A stretch of DNA of 64,000 nt from Acinetobacter parvus DSM 16617 = CIP 108168 (GCF_000368025.1 NZ_KB849210.1:152229-216228), one strand, 5' to 3'; shown: positions 27,289 to 36,449, counted from the stretch's first letter. The notes: generated by a model from the sequence alone, not told the origin. Numbers and translations: made by a program.

Positions 27289-29442
27289 ATGATCCACGCT
27301 GGCAATGCCATTACCGTCCAAATGCTTGCGGACGGAATTGCAGAATTCCGCTTTGACCTACAAGGTGAGTCGGTTAATAAATTTAACCGTGCAACCATCG
27401 AAGACTTCCAGGCAGCGATTGCTGCAGTTAAAGCCAATAACGACATTAAAGGCTTAGTTGTTACCTCTGGTAAATCAACATTTATCGTGGGTGCAGACAT
27501 CACTGAATTTGGCGACAACTTCGCTGCAGGTGAACAGGCGATTGTTGACTGGCTTATGCCTGTCCATGAAATCTTCAACAGCTTTGAAGATTTAGACATC
27601 CCTAAAGTTGCTGCAATCAACGGCACAGCATTGGGTGGCGGTTTTGAAATGTGTCTGGTATGTGACTATCGTGTCATGTCAGAGCAGGCACAGGTTGGCT
27701 TACCAGAAATCAAACTCGGTATCTATCCTGGTTTTGGTGGTAGTGTACGTTTAAGCCGTTTAATTGGTATCGACAATGCTGTTGAGTGGATGGCAATGGC
27801 GAACCCTAAACGCCCTGATGCTGCACTCAAAGACGGCGCTGTAGATGCAGTCGTCGCTGCTGACAAACTTCAAGAAGCTGCTGTTGACTTAGTTAAACAA
27901 GCACTTGCGGGTCGTTTGGACTGGAAAGCAAAACGCCAAGAAAAATTAGACCCTGTAAAATTGAACCCACTTGAACAAATGATGGCGTTCAACACGGCGA
28001 AAGGTGCGGTATTAGCTAAAGCAAACCCTGCACAATACCCTGCTCCTAAGTTATTGCTTGACTCATTACAAGCAGGTGCAAACTTGCCACGTAATGACGC
28101 GCTCAAAGCAGAAGCTGAAGGCTTTGCTAAAGCTGCTGTAACGCCTCAAGCAGGTGCGTTGATTGGTTTGTTTATCAACGACCAAGTAGTGAAAAAGACC
28201 TCGAAAAAATATGAAAAAGGTGCACATCCTGTGAACCAAGCGGCTGTACTCGGCGCGGGTATCATGGGCGGTGGTATTGCTTACCAAGCGGCAAGCAAAG
28301 GCACACCAATTATCATGAAAGACATCGGCAACCCACAATTAGCATTGGGGATGTCTGAAGCAATCAAATTGCTGACCAAGCAAGTTGAACGTAAAAAAAT
28401 GACACCTGCCGAAATGGGTGAAACTTTGGCACGTATCCGCCCAACTTTAAGCTATGACGAGTTTAAAGAAGTAGATATCGTGATCGAAGCGGTAACTGAA
28501 AACCCTAAAGTTAAAGAAATCGTACTTGCAGATACAGAAAAGCATGTTCGTGAAAACACGATCATTGCATCTAACACATCTACAATCTCAATTACACGCC
28601 TTGCGAAAGCATTACAACGTCCTGAAAACTTCGTTGGTATGCACTTCTTCAACCCAGTACACATGATGCCATTGGTTGAAGTTATTCGTGGTGAAAAAAC
28701 TTCACCTGAAGCAATTGCGACCACTGTGGTTCTTGCTCAGAAAATGGGTAAAACACCAATCGTAGTGAATGACTGCCCAGGTTTCTTAGTGAACCGCGTA
28801 TTGTTCCCTTACTTTGGTGCATTCGACTTATTACTGAAAGATGGCGCAGACTTCCAGCAAGTCGACAAAGTCATGGAAAAATTCGGCTGGCCAATGGGCC
28901 CTGCATACTTAATTGACGTTGTCGGTATCGACACGGGCGTTCATGGTGCAGAAGTGATGGCAGAAGGTTTCCCTGACCGCATGAAGCCAGACTTTAAAGG
29001 CTCAATCCAAGTCATGTACGAAAACAAACGTCTTGGTCAAAAAAATGACGTAGGTTTCTACAAATATGAATTGGATCGCAAAGGCAAAAAAGTCAAAGTG
29101 GTTGATCCAACTGCATACGAGCTTGTGGCATCTGTGGCAACATCTGAAAAACGCGAATTTGATCCACAAGAAATCATTGACCGTATGATGCTTGCTTTCT
29201 GTAACGAAACAGTTCGTTGCTTAGAAGACAACATCGTTGCAACTGCTTCTGAAGCAGATATGGCGATGATCATGGGTGTAGGTTTCCCTCCATTCCGTGG
29301 TGGTCCATGCCGTTACATCGACCAAACAGGTGTTGCTGAATACGTTGCGCTTTGCGACAAATATGCACATTTAGGTAAAGCTTATGAAGCGCCACAAATG
29401 TTGCGTGACATGGCTGCTAACAACAAAAAATTCTACGGTTAA
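27289..29442 (+). CDS. fadB: Fatty acid oxidation complex subunit alpha
   Basis: A 717-residue multifunctional enzyme. The N-terminal enoyl-CoA hydratase/isomerase domain (1-190) has AINGTALGGGFEMCL and the PEIKLGIYPGFGG loop. The NAD-binding 3-hydroxyacyl-CoA dehydrogenase domain starts near 319 (AAVLGAGIMGGGIA), with the HFFNPVHMMPLVEV motif near 455, followed by two C-terminal 3HCDH domains. With FadA it carries out the hydration, dehydrogenation and thiolysis steps of aerobic beta-oxidation. fadA follows 12 bp later. Confidence 0.97.
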   Translation: MIHAGNAITVQMLADGIAEFRFDLQGESVNKFNRATIEDFQAAIAAVKANNDIKGLVVTSGKSTFIVGADITEFGDNFAAGEQAIVDWLMPVHEIFNSFEDLDIPKVAAINGTALGGGFEMCLVCDYRVMSEQAQVGLPEIKLGIYPGFGGSVRLSRLIGIDNAVEWMAMANPKRPDAALKDGAVDAVVAADKLQEAAVDLVKQALAGRLDWKAKRQEKLDPVKLNPLEQMMAFNTAKGAVLAKANPAQYPAPKLLLDSLQAGANLPRNDALKAEAEGFAKAAVTPQAGALIGLFINDQVVKKTSKKYEKGAHPVNQAAVLGAGIMGGGIAYQAASKGTPIIMKDIGNPQLALGMSEAIKLLTKQVERKKMTPAEMGETLARIRPTLSYDEFKEVDIVIEAVTENPKVKEIVLADTEKHVRENTIIASNTSTISITRLAKALQRPENFVGMHFFNPVHMMPLVEVIRGEKTSPEAIATTVVLAQKMGKTPIVVNDCPGFLVNRVLFPYFGAFDLLLKDGADFQQVDKVMEKFGWPMGPAYLIDVVGIDTGVHGAEVMAEGFPDRMKPDFKGSIQVMYENKRLGQKNDVGFYKYELDRKGKKVKVVDPTAYELVASVATSEKREFDPQEIIDRMMLAFCNETVRCLEDNIVATASEADMAMIMGVGFPPFRGGPCRYIDQTGVAEYVALCDKYAHLGKAYEAPQMLRDMAANNKKFYG

Positions 29443-29454
29443 GGAGCGACGTGA

Positions 29455-30627
29455 ATGGCTACTTTAAATCCACGTGACGTTGTGATTGTCGATGGCGTTC
29501 GTTCTGCCATGGGCAAATCACGTAACGGCATGTTCCGCAATGTACGTGCCGACAGTTTATCTGCTGAATTAGTACGTGCACTTGTTGCTCGTAACCAATT
29601 TGATACCAACGAAGTTGAAGACATCATTTGGGGCTGTGTAAACCAAACTTTAGAGCAAGGTATGAACATTGCTCGTAATATTGGTTTATTGGCTGATATT
29701 CCAAAGACTGCTGGCGGTCAAACGGTTAACCGTTTGTGTGGTTCTTCTATGCAAGCAATCCACACGGCTGCTGCACAGATTGCAACCAATCAAGGTGACA
29801 TCTTCATCATCGGTGGTGTAGAGCATATGGGTCACGTCGGTATGATGCACGGCATCGACCTGAACCCTGAAGCATCTAAACACTATGCGAAAGCATCGAA
29901 CATGATGGGCTTAACGGCTGAAATGTTAGGTCGTATGAACGGTATCTCTCGTGAAGAACAAGATGCCTTCGGTGTTGAATCTCACCGTCGTGCTTGGGCT
30001 GCAACACAAGAAGGTCGTTTTAAAAACGAAATCGTTGGTGTTGAAGGTCATGATGCAAATGGTTTCAAAATCCTTTGCGACATCGATGAAGTGATTCGTG
30101 CTGATGCAAACCTTGAAGCATTCAAAGCGTTAAAACCAGTTTTCGATCCTAAAGGTGGTTCAGTAACAGCAGCAACTTCTTCTGCTCTTTCTGACGGTGC
30201 TTCTGCAATGTTAGTTATGTCTGCTGAACGTGCTCAAGCGCTTGGTTTAAAACCACGTGCTGTGATTCGTTCTATGGCAATTGCAGGATGTGATGCTGCA
30301 ATCATGGGTTACGGTCCAGTTCCAGCAACTCAAAAAGCGCTTAAACGTGCTGGTTTAACGATGGCGGATATCCAAACTATCGAATTAAACGAAGCATTTG
30401 CTGCTCAAGGCTTATCAGTCATGAAAGGCTTAGGCGTCTATGACAAACAAGACATCATCAACTTGAATGGTGGTGCGATTGCATTGGGTCACCCATTGGG
30501 CTGTTCGGGTGCACGTATCACAACAACATTGTTAAACGTGATGGAACAACAAGATACTCAAATCGGTCTTGCGACGATGTGTATCGGTCTTGGTCAAGGT
30601 ATCGCGACTATTATCGAACGTGTTTAA
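29455..30627 (+). CDS. fadA: 3-ketoacyl-CoA thiolase (fatty acid oxidation complex subunit beta)
   Basis: A 390-residue thiolase that cleaves 3-ketoacyl-CoA to acetyl-CoA and a shortened acyl-CoA. The acylated cysteine lies in NRLCGSSMQAIH (Cys95). The second active-site pair is in GHPLGCSGAR (His346, Cys350), and NEAFAAQ and GLGQGIATIIERV are also present. It is co-transcribed with fadB and ends at a strong terminator. Confidence 0.97.
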   Translation: MATLNPRDVVIVDGVRSAMGKSRNGMFRNVRADSLSAELVRALVARNQFDTNEVEDIIWGCVNQTLEQGMNIARNIGLLADIPKTAGGQTVNRLCGSSMQAIHTAAAQIATNQGDIFIIGGVEHMGHVGMMHGIDLNPEASKHYAKASNMMGLTAEMLGRMNGISREEQDAFGVESHRRAWAATQEGRFKNEIVGVEGHDANGFKILCDIDEVIRADANLEAFKALKPVFDPKGGSVTAATSSALSDGASAMLVMSAERAQALGLKPRAVIRSMAIAGCDAAIMGYGPVPATQKALKRAGLTMADIQTIELNEAFAAQGLSVMKGLGVYDKQDIINLNGGAIALGHPLGCSGARITTTLLNVMEQQDTQIGLATMCIGLGQGIATIIERV

Positions 30628-30645
30628 TACACTCTTTTGATAAGC

Positions 30646-30674
30646 AAAAATCCTCGCTTCGGCGAGGATTTTTT
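30646..30674 (+). terminator. Terminator of fadBA, bidirectional
   Basis: A 12-bp stem AAAAATCCTCGC/GCGAGGATTTTT closes a TTCG tetraloop and runs into T. It also reaches the stop of the convergent small membrane-protein gene. Confidence 0.92.
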
Positions 30675-30963
30675 ATGGCATTAAAAACCATTGCGCCAGA
30701 TAAATGATAGATATTAAAACCAAAATCAAAAAATCTTTGATTGTCGCGTTATTTTCATTTTCTTCTTTAACTAATCTATACCAAGAATTTAAAAGGAATA
30801 CTCCTACAATAATCATCAAACCAAAGGTAAATAACCCAGCTAAAATTGCTGTATAAGCACAACTTTCCGAACTACATTTCGATGGTAATGTTAACCAAGC
30901 CAGTCCCATAAGAAAAAGAAGCAAAACTCCTCTCTCTTTTATTAAAATATTAAATTTATTCAA
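30673..30963 (-). CDS. Small membrane protein of unknown function
   Basis: 96 residues with three probable membrane helices (GVLLLFLMGLAWLTL, AILAGLFTFGLMIIVGVFLL and LVLISIIYLAQWFLMP) and a short charged loop rich in Glu/Asn between the second and third. I do not recognise a family. It is convergent with fadA and shares its terminator. The low GC content is similar to the next few genes. Confidence 0.6.
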   Translation of the reverse strand: MNKFNILIKERGVLLLFLMGLAWLTLPSKCSSESCAYTAILAGLFTFGLMIIVGVFLLNSWYRLVKEENENNATIKDFLILVLISIIYLAQWFLMP

Positions 30964-31141
30964 GATTCTCTCAAAATGTAATTTCTTTAGTTTATTAAAT
31001 TTTAATATTCAGCACGATTTTAATGCCTATTCAACTTATTAAGACTACAGCAAAATTTTGCTTGATTCAGTAGAGCTCTGATAAACGGTAAATATCACCT
31101 AATGAAAAACTCAATCTAGACAGAACAATACTTCGCCAATT

Positions 31142-31801
31142 ATGATCCTAACTCCAATAAACGATAAGGCTCTAACAATGTTTAAAAATATGGCAGCAGA
31201 TTTAATGGGAACCAGTGATATCGGTAAGATTATTGAACCGCAAGATTATGATAAAACTGATATTGATGACTATATTTTCCATGAAGACAATGAAAAGATT
31301 TTCTTCTTGATCAAGGCAAAAACGGATGAGTATTGCTTTACCAATACTGCCTTTATACATTTAGATGGAACCAGTGCTGTCAGTAAAAAACGTACCCTTT
31401 ATCGTTATCCCTATAAACACAATCAAATCAGTCGGGTACTTCTAGAAACAGCAGGTACAATTGATCGGGACGTCGAAATCAAATTCCAACTCGGTGGTGC
31501 AAGTTATTCAATTGATATTGAAAAATCACAAATTGAAAAAGTCCGTGATCTATATAAAGCCCTATTTAGTATTGGCGAAGCATGCAAAGAAATTGAAAGA
31601 CAAATGAATTCTTTGGTGATCACTCAGCAAGCTGTAAATAATATGTTTTCCTTACGTGAATTATCAGAACAGGTTTTGCTAAACTTGCCAGATATTATTT
31701 CACAAACCACAATCCAGGTTGAAAACAAGTTTACAGAGCGCAGAAAACAAATAGAAAATTATGATTTCTCTAGGATTTTTGAACGTTATCTAAAACAATA
31801 A
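31142..31801 (+). CDS. Bacterial PH-domain protein (YvbH-like)
   Basis: 219 residues. The first ~130 look like a bacterial pleckstrin-homology domain: TDEYCFTNTAFIHLDG, KKRTLYRYPYKHNQISRVLLE, a beta-rich EIKFQLGGASYSIDI, then the closing helix. The C-terminal ~75 residues are helical, like the YvbH oligomerisation region. Domain assignment is by pattern memory. The role is unknown, and no signal peptide is visible. It lies alone between convergent and divergent neighbours. Confidence 0.65.
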   Translation: MILTPINDKALTMFKNMAADLMGTSDIGKIIEPQDYDKTDIDDYIFHEDNEKIFFLIKAKTDEYCFTNTAFIHLDGTSAVSKKRTLYRYPYKHNQISRVLLETAGTIDRDVEIKFQLGGASYSIDIEKSQIEKVRDLYKALFSIGEACKEIERQMNSLVITQQAVNNMFSLRELSEQVLLNLPDIISQTTIQVENKFTERRKQIENYDFSRIFERYLKQ

Positions 31802-31856
31802 AAGGCTACCCCCGCATTATATATGTGGGGGTTTTCCCAACAACAATTCAAAATCT

Positions 31857-32369
31857 TTAGCGCATAAGAAATTGATTTTGACTTTTTAACTCATCCCGAA
31901 TTTGCTGCTGCAATCTCAGAACCTCATCAAAATTAATTTTTATTGTTCCATCACGAATGCCATCGACATTGTCACGAGTAATATTAAAAGGTTGCAACAT
32001 TTTAAACAGCCCATTGGTTGGGTCTGACGACTGAAAACCTTCCGCCACGGCAAAAATATTATAGGGTTGTAATTGCAACGGAATTTGAGATGGGTCAGGA
32101 TCGGCTGCTTTCGGCTGATAATCAACAGTGGCTGTACTTTCTTTTATGGTCTCATTCTGCATATCACTGTGGGTCTTATATATACGGTGTTGCAAAGCCT
32201 GACGCACTTTCATGTCTTCCTGAAATGGAACAGGACCCACTTCCTCACGTAACTCAGATTCAGCCATAACGCGAATCGTTGGCAATGTGGTCACTTCTTC
32301 TGCCTGAACAGTGGGAAAACCCATCACAGCAAATAGGACAATAAAGGCAGATCGTTTTAGAAAGTTCAT
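31857..32369 (-). CDS. Hypothetical secreted protein
   Basis: 170 residues starting at the ATG at 32369, which has a GGAG ribosome-binding site, rather than an upstream in-frame ATG at 32396. A clear signal peptide (MNFLKRSAFIVLFAVMGF, cleavage likely after VQA) is followed by a mature region with PTIRVMAESELREEVGPVPF and a C-terminal FDEVLRLQQQIRDELKSQ helix. No known domain is recognised. The acidic, helix-poor mature part suggests a periplasmic protein. Confidence 0.65.
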   Translation of the reverse strand: MNFLKRSAFIVLFAVMGFPTVQAEEVTTLPTIRVMAESELREEVGPVPFQEDMKVRQALQHRIYKTHSDMQNETIKESTATVDYQPKAADPDPSQIPLQLQPYNIFAVAEGFQSSDPTNGLFKMLQPFNITRDNVDGIRDGTIKINFDEVLRLQQQIRDELKSQNQFLMR

Positions 32370-32609
32370 CGTTTGCTCCAAATATCTCTCATCCATAAGA
32401 AAATAGTGAGTTAAATAAAAGCACCTATGAATAGGCTACAACAAAGCGCTGTTTTATTCAGTATGGCTCAGATAAACGGTGACCATGATTAAAAATTTGA
32501 ACCAAAGATAAAATCCATATCTGCAATGGGACATGTTTGATCTTTGTAAATATGGGTATATTTGCTTGATAAAATCCTCGCTTTAACGAGGACTTTACAC
32601 AGAAATATA

Positions 32610-33038
32610 TTAACTTGAGGTTAAAGCTAAAGCTTTGATTCTTACATGGTCAAGACTTGGGAGGTCTGGATCAGCATATATGTGTACCGAACTAATAAGC
32701 TGATCCCTAAACTCAAAAATATTACAAAATAAACCCTGTGAGACTTTTCCATCAGGAAATGGAGTGCCATCAGCCATTTCGCCCCACTCCCGACCTTCAA
32801 CTACGACTTTTTCACCTGCATCTAAAAATACAAGATTTTCTATGTCATGTTGTAACTGGTTAAGCATTTTTGTCATTCGCTCAGCAAAGAGTATCATCGC
32901 TTCTTTACCATAATGACGCCCAAACTTTGGGAAAAGTAACTCCACATCTTCCGTATAAAGGTCTAATATTCTTGAATCTCTGTTATCAATATATTGGAAA
33001 TATCTTCTGATTACAGCTTTCTTTTGCTCAAAATTCAT
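32610..33038 (-). CDS. SnoaL/NTF2-like protein
   Basis: 142 residues with the NTF2-like pattern: an N-terminal helix pair (EQKKAVIRRYFQYIDNRD), LDLYTEDVELLFPKFGRHYGKEAMILFAERM, then beta strands ending in IFEFRDQLISSVHIYADP. SnoaL-like proteins are small enzymes or ligand binders. The function here is unknown. It is divergent from a MerR-family regulator, and the intervening promoter has the long spacer of MerR-controlled promoters, so it is probably the regulated gene. Confidence 0.75.
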   Translation of the reverse strand: MNFEQKKAVIRRYFQYIDNRDSRILDLYTEDVELLFPKFGRHYGKEAMILFAERMTKMLNQLQHDIENLVFLDAGEKVVVEGREWGEMADGTPFPDGKVSQGLFCNIFEFRDQLISSVHIYADPDLPSLDHVRIKALALTSS

Positions 33039-33069
33039 AATGATCTCGACTTGTTGATTTTGAGTTAAA

Positions 33070-33101
33070 AATATAAACTATGACAGCACTGTTAAGGTCA
33101 A
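33070..33101 (-). promoter_or_regulatory. MerR-type promoter of the SnoaL-like gene
   Basis: On the minus strand TTGACC (33096-33101) and TATATT (33070-33075) are spaced by 20 bp, or TTATAT one base away by 19 bp. The spacer carries an ACAG/CTGT inverted repeat at its centre. A 19-20 bp spacer with a central dyad is the hallmark of promoters activated by DNA distortion by MerR-family proteins. Confidence 0.65.
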
Positions 33102-33111
33102 GAGAAATTTA

Positions 33112-33474
33112 ATGAATCTTGCTAAAGTTGCTGAACTCACAAAGGTGAGTCCTCGCATGTTACGTTATTATGAAGAATTAGGATTAATTATACCCAAACG
33201 GGCAGCGAATCATTACAGAGAGTATACTCAAGAAAATATTAATAATATCAACAAAATAAAAATATTAAATGATGCAGGAATGAATCTTAAAGATATTAAA
33301 CTATTACTACCTTGTTTTGACTTAGGTAAACAAAAGTTCACATTATGTCCAGTCGCACAGGCAAAAATAGAACAAGAGCTTGAGCAAGTCAGTGAACAAT
33401 TAACCAAACTACAGCGCTCACATCATCTATTAAAATCCTTTTTAGATCATGGTACAGTGGAAGCGACGACTTAG
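33112..33474 (+). CDS. MerR-family transcriptional regulator
   Basis: 120 residues. The N-terminal winged helix is typical (LAKVAELTKVSPRMLRYYEELGLI and ANHYREYT), followed by the NINKIKILNDAGMNLKDIKLLL helices and a dimerisation coiled coil (about 80-112). The C-terminus is short, without an effector domain. Two cysteines (CFDLG and CPVAQ, near 72 and 81) might sense a thiol or metal ligand, but this is speculative. It is divergent from the SnoaL-like gene. Confidence 0.88.
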   Translation: MNLAKVAELTKVSPRMLRYYEELGLIIPKRAANHYREYTQENINNINKIKILNDAGMNLKDIKLLLPCFDLGKQKFTLCPVAQAKIEQELEQVSEQLTKLQRSHHLLKSFLDHGTVEATT

Positions 33475-33484
33475 GAACAATGAT

Positions 33485-34180
33485 ATGAAAGGAATAATAA
33501 CAACGTCTTTTTTAGTTGCGCTATCGACTTTAATCTTCACAGGCTGTGCCACCAGAACCCTGATCACGAAAGATGGTAAAACCTATAATCGAACCACTAG
33601 AGTCACTTTGGTTGAAGACAATGTGGTGGCTTTCGGACGGCCTGCACAGGCAGCTTTGAATTTACCCAGAGACAGTATTGTGATTGCAGGGCAAAAGAAT
33701 AGCTATATCCTCACACAGGGCGGCTCCCAGTTTCTGACCTTGATTAGCAAGCTTGATCCTAAAAATATTCAGATCACACGCGACCTCAGTTTCTATTCTG
33801 AAAAGAACGATGGCAATTTTTCGGGCACCTTGCCTCTTTCCTATGTAAAACTTAAAGAGGATTTAAGCAAAAAAGATCTGGAGTTTTTTATTGAAAATGG
33901 CGCCAAGGAATGTTCTTCCTCCAGTGATGAACGCATGCAGGCTCAACGCTTCTGCTTCGATATTAAGCTGGCGGGTGTAGTCTACCCTGCCGCAAACAAC
34001 CTCACCTCATTAAAAGCCTTAAGCAAGCCTTATCAGGTCACCATTTATACCCAGAAAGAGGAAAGCTACACATCCAAATCAGGCATGAACCCTTTCGAAA
34101 AACTGGTGCTGCTGCCATTTGCCTTGGCAATTGATGTGGTGAGTCTACCTTTCCAAGCCGCAGAAAAGATCTTTGATTAA
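33485..34180 (+). CDS. Hypothetical lipoprotein
   Basis: 231 residues from the ATG at 33485, which gives a lipoprotein signal (MKGIITTSFLVALSTLIFTGC, the last residue being the lipidated cysteine). A longer in-frame ORF start at 33449 would overlap merR and lacks the signal. The mature part has no recognised domain. It ends with a hydrophobic segment (FEKLVLLPFALAIDVVSLPF), reminiscent of YceK/YidQ-type small lipoproteins. It starts 10 bp after the merR stop. Confidence 0.7.
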   Translation: MKGIITTSFLVALSTLIFTGCATRTLITKDGKTYNRTTRVTLVEDNVVAFGRPAQAALNLPRDSIVIAGQKNSYILTQGGSQFLTLISKLDPKNIQITRDLSFYSEKNDGNFSGTLPLSYVKLKEDLSKKDLEFFIENGAKECSSSSDERMQAQRFCFDIKLAGVVYPAANNLTSLKALSKPYQVTIYTQKEESYTSKSGMNPFEKLVLLPFALAIDVVSLPFQAAEKIFD

Positions 34181-34238
34181 GCTTAAGCTCGCACTCAGTC
34201 ATGCAATGATGTATACAAGGCACCATTGCATCACGAAA

Positions 34239-34988
34239 TTATAATTCTTGATCTAATACTTCAACATTGTTTTGCTTAATTTTATCCATCTTCTGATTTA
34301 AGCTGAGCACATCTTGATAAAGTGCATTAAATTTTTTGACTTGTGCTGTTTCCTTAAAAAGAATCTTGTTATCTTCTCTTTGCCAAGGGTAAGTTTTTAA
34401 CATATCAAACATCGCTTGTGCTTTCTCAATAACTTGTTGTTCAATCGGAAAAATGTCATGCTCCTTGTCTGTTTTCAGGTTATTTTGCAATTTTTCTTGT
34501 AAGGATTTTCTCATTTCATTATGAATGGCAAGATTTTTTGCTTGTTCAAGTGAATCTGCCTGTATTTTCTGTCTGTTTATTCCGTATTCAGTCGAGATTT
34601 TTCGAACATCATGAAGCATTTTTTCAGTCTCACGATAACCTTTTTGACGGTCTTGATCTAAACGTTCGACATCTAAAAAAGTATCCCAATTTGCTGCTTT
34701 GAGTTGCCTTAAATAAGCGTTTCTTGCCTCAACATTTTGCATCCAATAACTAAGTAGAAATTCGGACATCAACTTATAATCACCAGATAAACGATCATCA
34801 TGCACATTGAGTTGTATAGGCTTGCTCCAATCCTGCGCTTGATCATATAACTCACGCATTTTCTCAGCCATCACCACTTCAAACATCTGTTTACTGTCAG
34901 CAGCACGTTGCTGTAATTGATGTTGATAGAGAAGAAAAGAACCGATACAGATCACCACAAGCCCAAGCAAGAATAAAAAACGGCGCAT
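34239..34988 (-). CDS. Hypothetical membrane-anchored coiled-coil protein
   Basis: 249 residues. An N-terminal membrane helix (FLFLLGLVVICIGSFLLY, about 4-21) is followed by a highly charged, helical, Gln/Lys/Glu-rich periplasmic region with probable coiled coils. I recognise no family. It is convergent with the lipoprotein gene, and a weak inverted repeat TGCAATG/CATTGCA lies between them at 34202-34230. Confidence 0.6.
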   Translation of the reverse strand: MRRFLFLLGLVVICIGSFLLYQHQLQQRAADSKQMFEVVMAEKMRELYDQAQDWSKPIQLNVHDDRLSGDYKLMSEFLLSYWMQNVEARNAYLRQLKAANWDTFLDVERLDQDRQKGYRETEKMLHDVRKISTEYGINRQKIQADSLEQAKNLAIHNEMRKSLQEKLQNNLKTDKEHDIFPIEQQVIEKAQAMFDMLKTYPWQREDNKILFKETAQVKKFNALYQDVLSLNQKMDKIKQNNVEVLDQEL

Positions 34989-35164
34989 ACAGCCTCCAAG
35001 TATATTTATATTTTTTATGTTCTGAATTTAAGTTTAATCAATCAAACATAGACTGTTAATTGATTTTTATTTCATTTCTCGTAACGGAGCATTACATTTT
35101 CATTGCTTTAAATTTCGTAGTTACGCCCCTATTATCAAATTAACTGAAATTGTAGAGATATTCC

Positions 35165-35860
35165 ATGCGTGTGGATATTTGGTCAGATGTGGTCTGTCCT
35201 TTTTGTTATATCGGTAAAAAACGTCTTGAACATGTGGCGGCAGAGGCAGGTATTGAACTGGAGGTGCATTGGCACAGTTATGAACTTGACCCAAACGCAC
35301 CTGCAAAACATGAGGGCTCCAATACTGAGCGCCTAGCCAGAAAATATGGCCGAAGCTATGCCGAAATGGAGGAGATGCAACGTCATGTAGCTGCAATGGC
35401 GGCTACTGAAGGCATTGATTTTCAATGGCAGAAAGCCAACTCGGGCAACAGCTTCAATGCCCACCGCATCATCCATCTGGCACAGAGCAAGGGTCTGGGC
35501 AATGAGGCAGAAGAGGCCTTTTTCCATGCCTACATGACTGAGGGCTTGGCGATTGGTGAGCGTGAGGTGGTTGAGGAAATTGCCTCACGGATTGGTTTGG
35601 ACAATGCCGAAGTCGAGTATGTGCTTGATTCAGATGAATTGACCGATTTCGTTCGTCACGATGAAAAAATTGCCCGCGAACAGCTCAATATCACAGGGGT
35701 ACCGTTTTTCGTGTTTGACCAGAAACTCACACTTTCTGGTGCACAGCCACGTGAGATTTTCTTGCAGGCGCTGCAACAGGCGCAGTCGGCAATAACAGAA
35801 ATTGAGCAGGATGCTGCTGCGCAATGTAATGATGAAAGTTGCGAAATCAAGCCTCAATAA
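35165..35860 (+). CDS. DsbA-family oxidoreductase, FrnE-like
   Basis: 231 residues of the thioredoxin-fold DsbA/FrnE family without a signal peptide, so probably cytoplasmic. The active site is WSDVVCPFCYIGKKRLE (Cys11, Cys14). The helical insertion (about 60-140) and the cis-Pro loop ITGVPFFVFDQKLTLSGAQP follow. The tail carries an extra CNDESC pair (near 222-227), resembling FrnE proteins with a second cysteine motif. It is probably a disulfide isomerase or glutathione-linked oxidoreductase. Confidence 0.88.
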   Translation: MRVDIWSDVVCPFCYIGKKRLEHVAAEAGIELEVHWHSYELDPNAPAKHEGSNTERLARKYGRSYAEMEEMQRHVAAMAATEGIDFQWQKANSGNSFNAHRIIHLAQSKGLGNEAEEAFFHAYMTEGLAIGEREVVEEIASRIGLDNAEVEYVLDSDELTDFVRHDEKIAREQLNITGVPFFVFDQKLTLSGAQPREIFLQALQQAQSAITEIEQDAAAQCNDESCEIKPQ

Positions 35861-36252
35861 TGCTGGTCATTGGGTAAGCTTCAACATCAGTCCGAAGCTT
35901 ACCCACTCATATACAGGCCTGTATAATTCCTTTTTATATCAAACTTTTATCATCGAAAAACCACCTTTTATCCAGGGTCATCATTCCGTCATTTTTTCAG
36001 CGGTCCTGTTTGCTCGGCTTTTCACCAGCAGATATGTGCGGCTAGTCACAACTCAGCCATAAATTTACAGATAAAATTTAGTTTTATGATCTAATTAACC
36101 GATGCATACTTTTAAAATGTTTTTATTTTCAAAGCTAAACCATGAACAATTTCTCTATTTGGAATAGCTAAATGAGATTTTTTACTAACTCATAGGCTAT
36201 GGATTTTGCATTGTTTTCTTCTATAATCGTCATAAAGTGACATTCTTTTGTT
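35861..36252. other. Intergenic region with two inverted repeats
   Basis: 392 bp with no convincing gene. It begins with a 12-bp perfect stem (35871-35905) and a 16-bp perfect palindrome (35910-35925) followed by a T-rich stretch. The rest is AT-rich and must contain the promoter of the next gene pair. A minus-strand frame at 36168-36392 mostly overlaps the small gene at 36253 and was not accepted. Confidence 0.5.
35871..35925 (+). terminator. Double hairpin downstream of the FrnE-like gene
   Basis: Stem 1 is TGGGTAAGCTTC/GAAGCTTACCCA with an 11-base loop and no T run. Five bases later comes the 16-bp palindrome TATACAGGCCTGTATA followed by ATTCCTTTTT. Together they may terminate transcription, but the palindrome could also be a protein-binding site. 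Confidence 0.5.
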
Positions 36253-36438
36253 ATGGAAATGCAAGCGTTACAAGCCCTCATTAAAGGTCGGACCCCACCA
36301 GAACAAATATGCATTGAACAGCTTGTAACGTGGGCGAAACAGCATACTTCAACGACTACAACTGAATACAGACTGTTAGGGATTGCTGTCAATATTGTAC
36401 TGCTTCACTATTTAAAACAGGCTCAAGCCTATCTCTAA
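36253..36438 (+). CDS. Small hypothetical protein (61 aa) upstream of the 475-aa unknown gene
   Basis: 61 residues: a Gln/Leu-rich helix, PPEQICIEQLVTWAKQH, a Thr stretch, then a hydrophobic helix (LLGIAVNIVLLHYLKQ). It ends 11 bp before the ATG of the next gene, whose ribosome-binding site lies in the gap, so the two are probably co-translated. No clear ribosome-binding site precedes its own ATG. No family recognised. Confidence 0.5.
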   Translation: MEMQALQALIKGRTPPEQICIEQLVTWAKQHTSTTTTEYRLLGIAVNIVLLHYLKQAQAYL

Positions 36439-36449
36439 GGAAACTATTG

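Noticed and set aside
36168..36392. Minus-strand 74-aa frame
   Set aside because: It overlaps the plus-strand 61-aa gene for most of its length, has no ribosome-binding site, and its Cys/Ser-rich composition is not coding-like.
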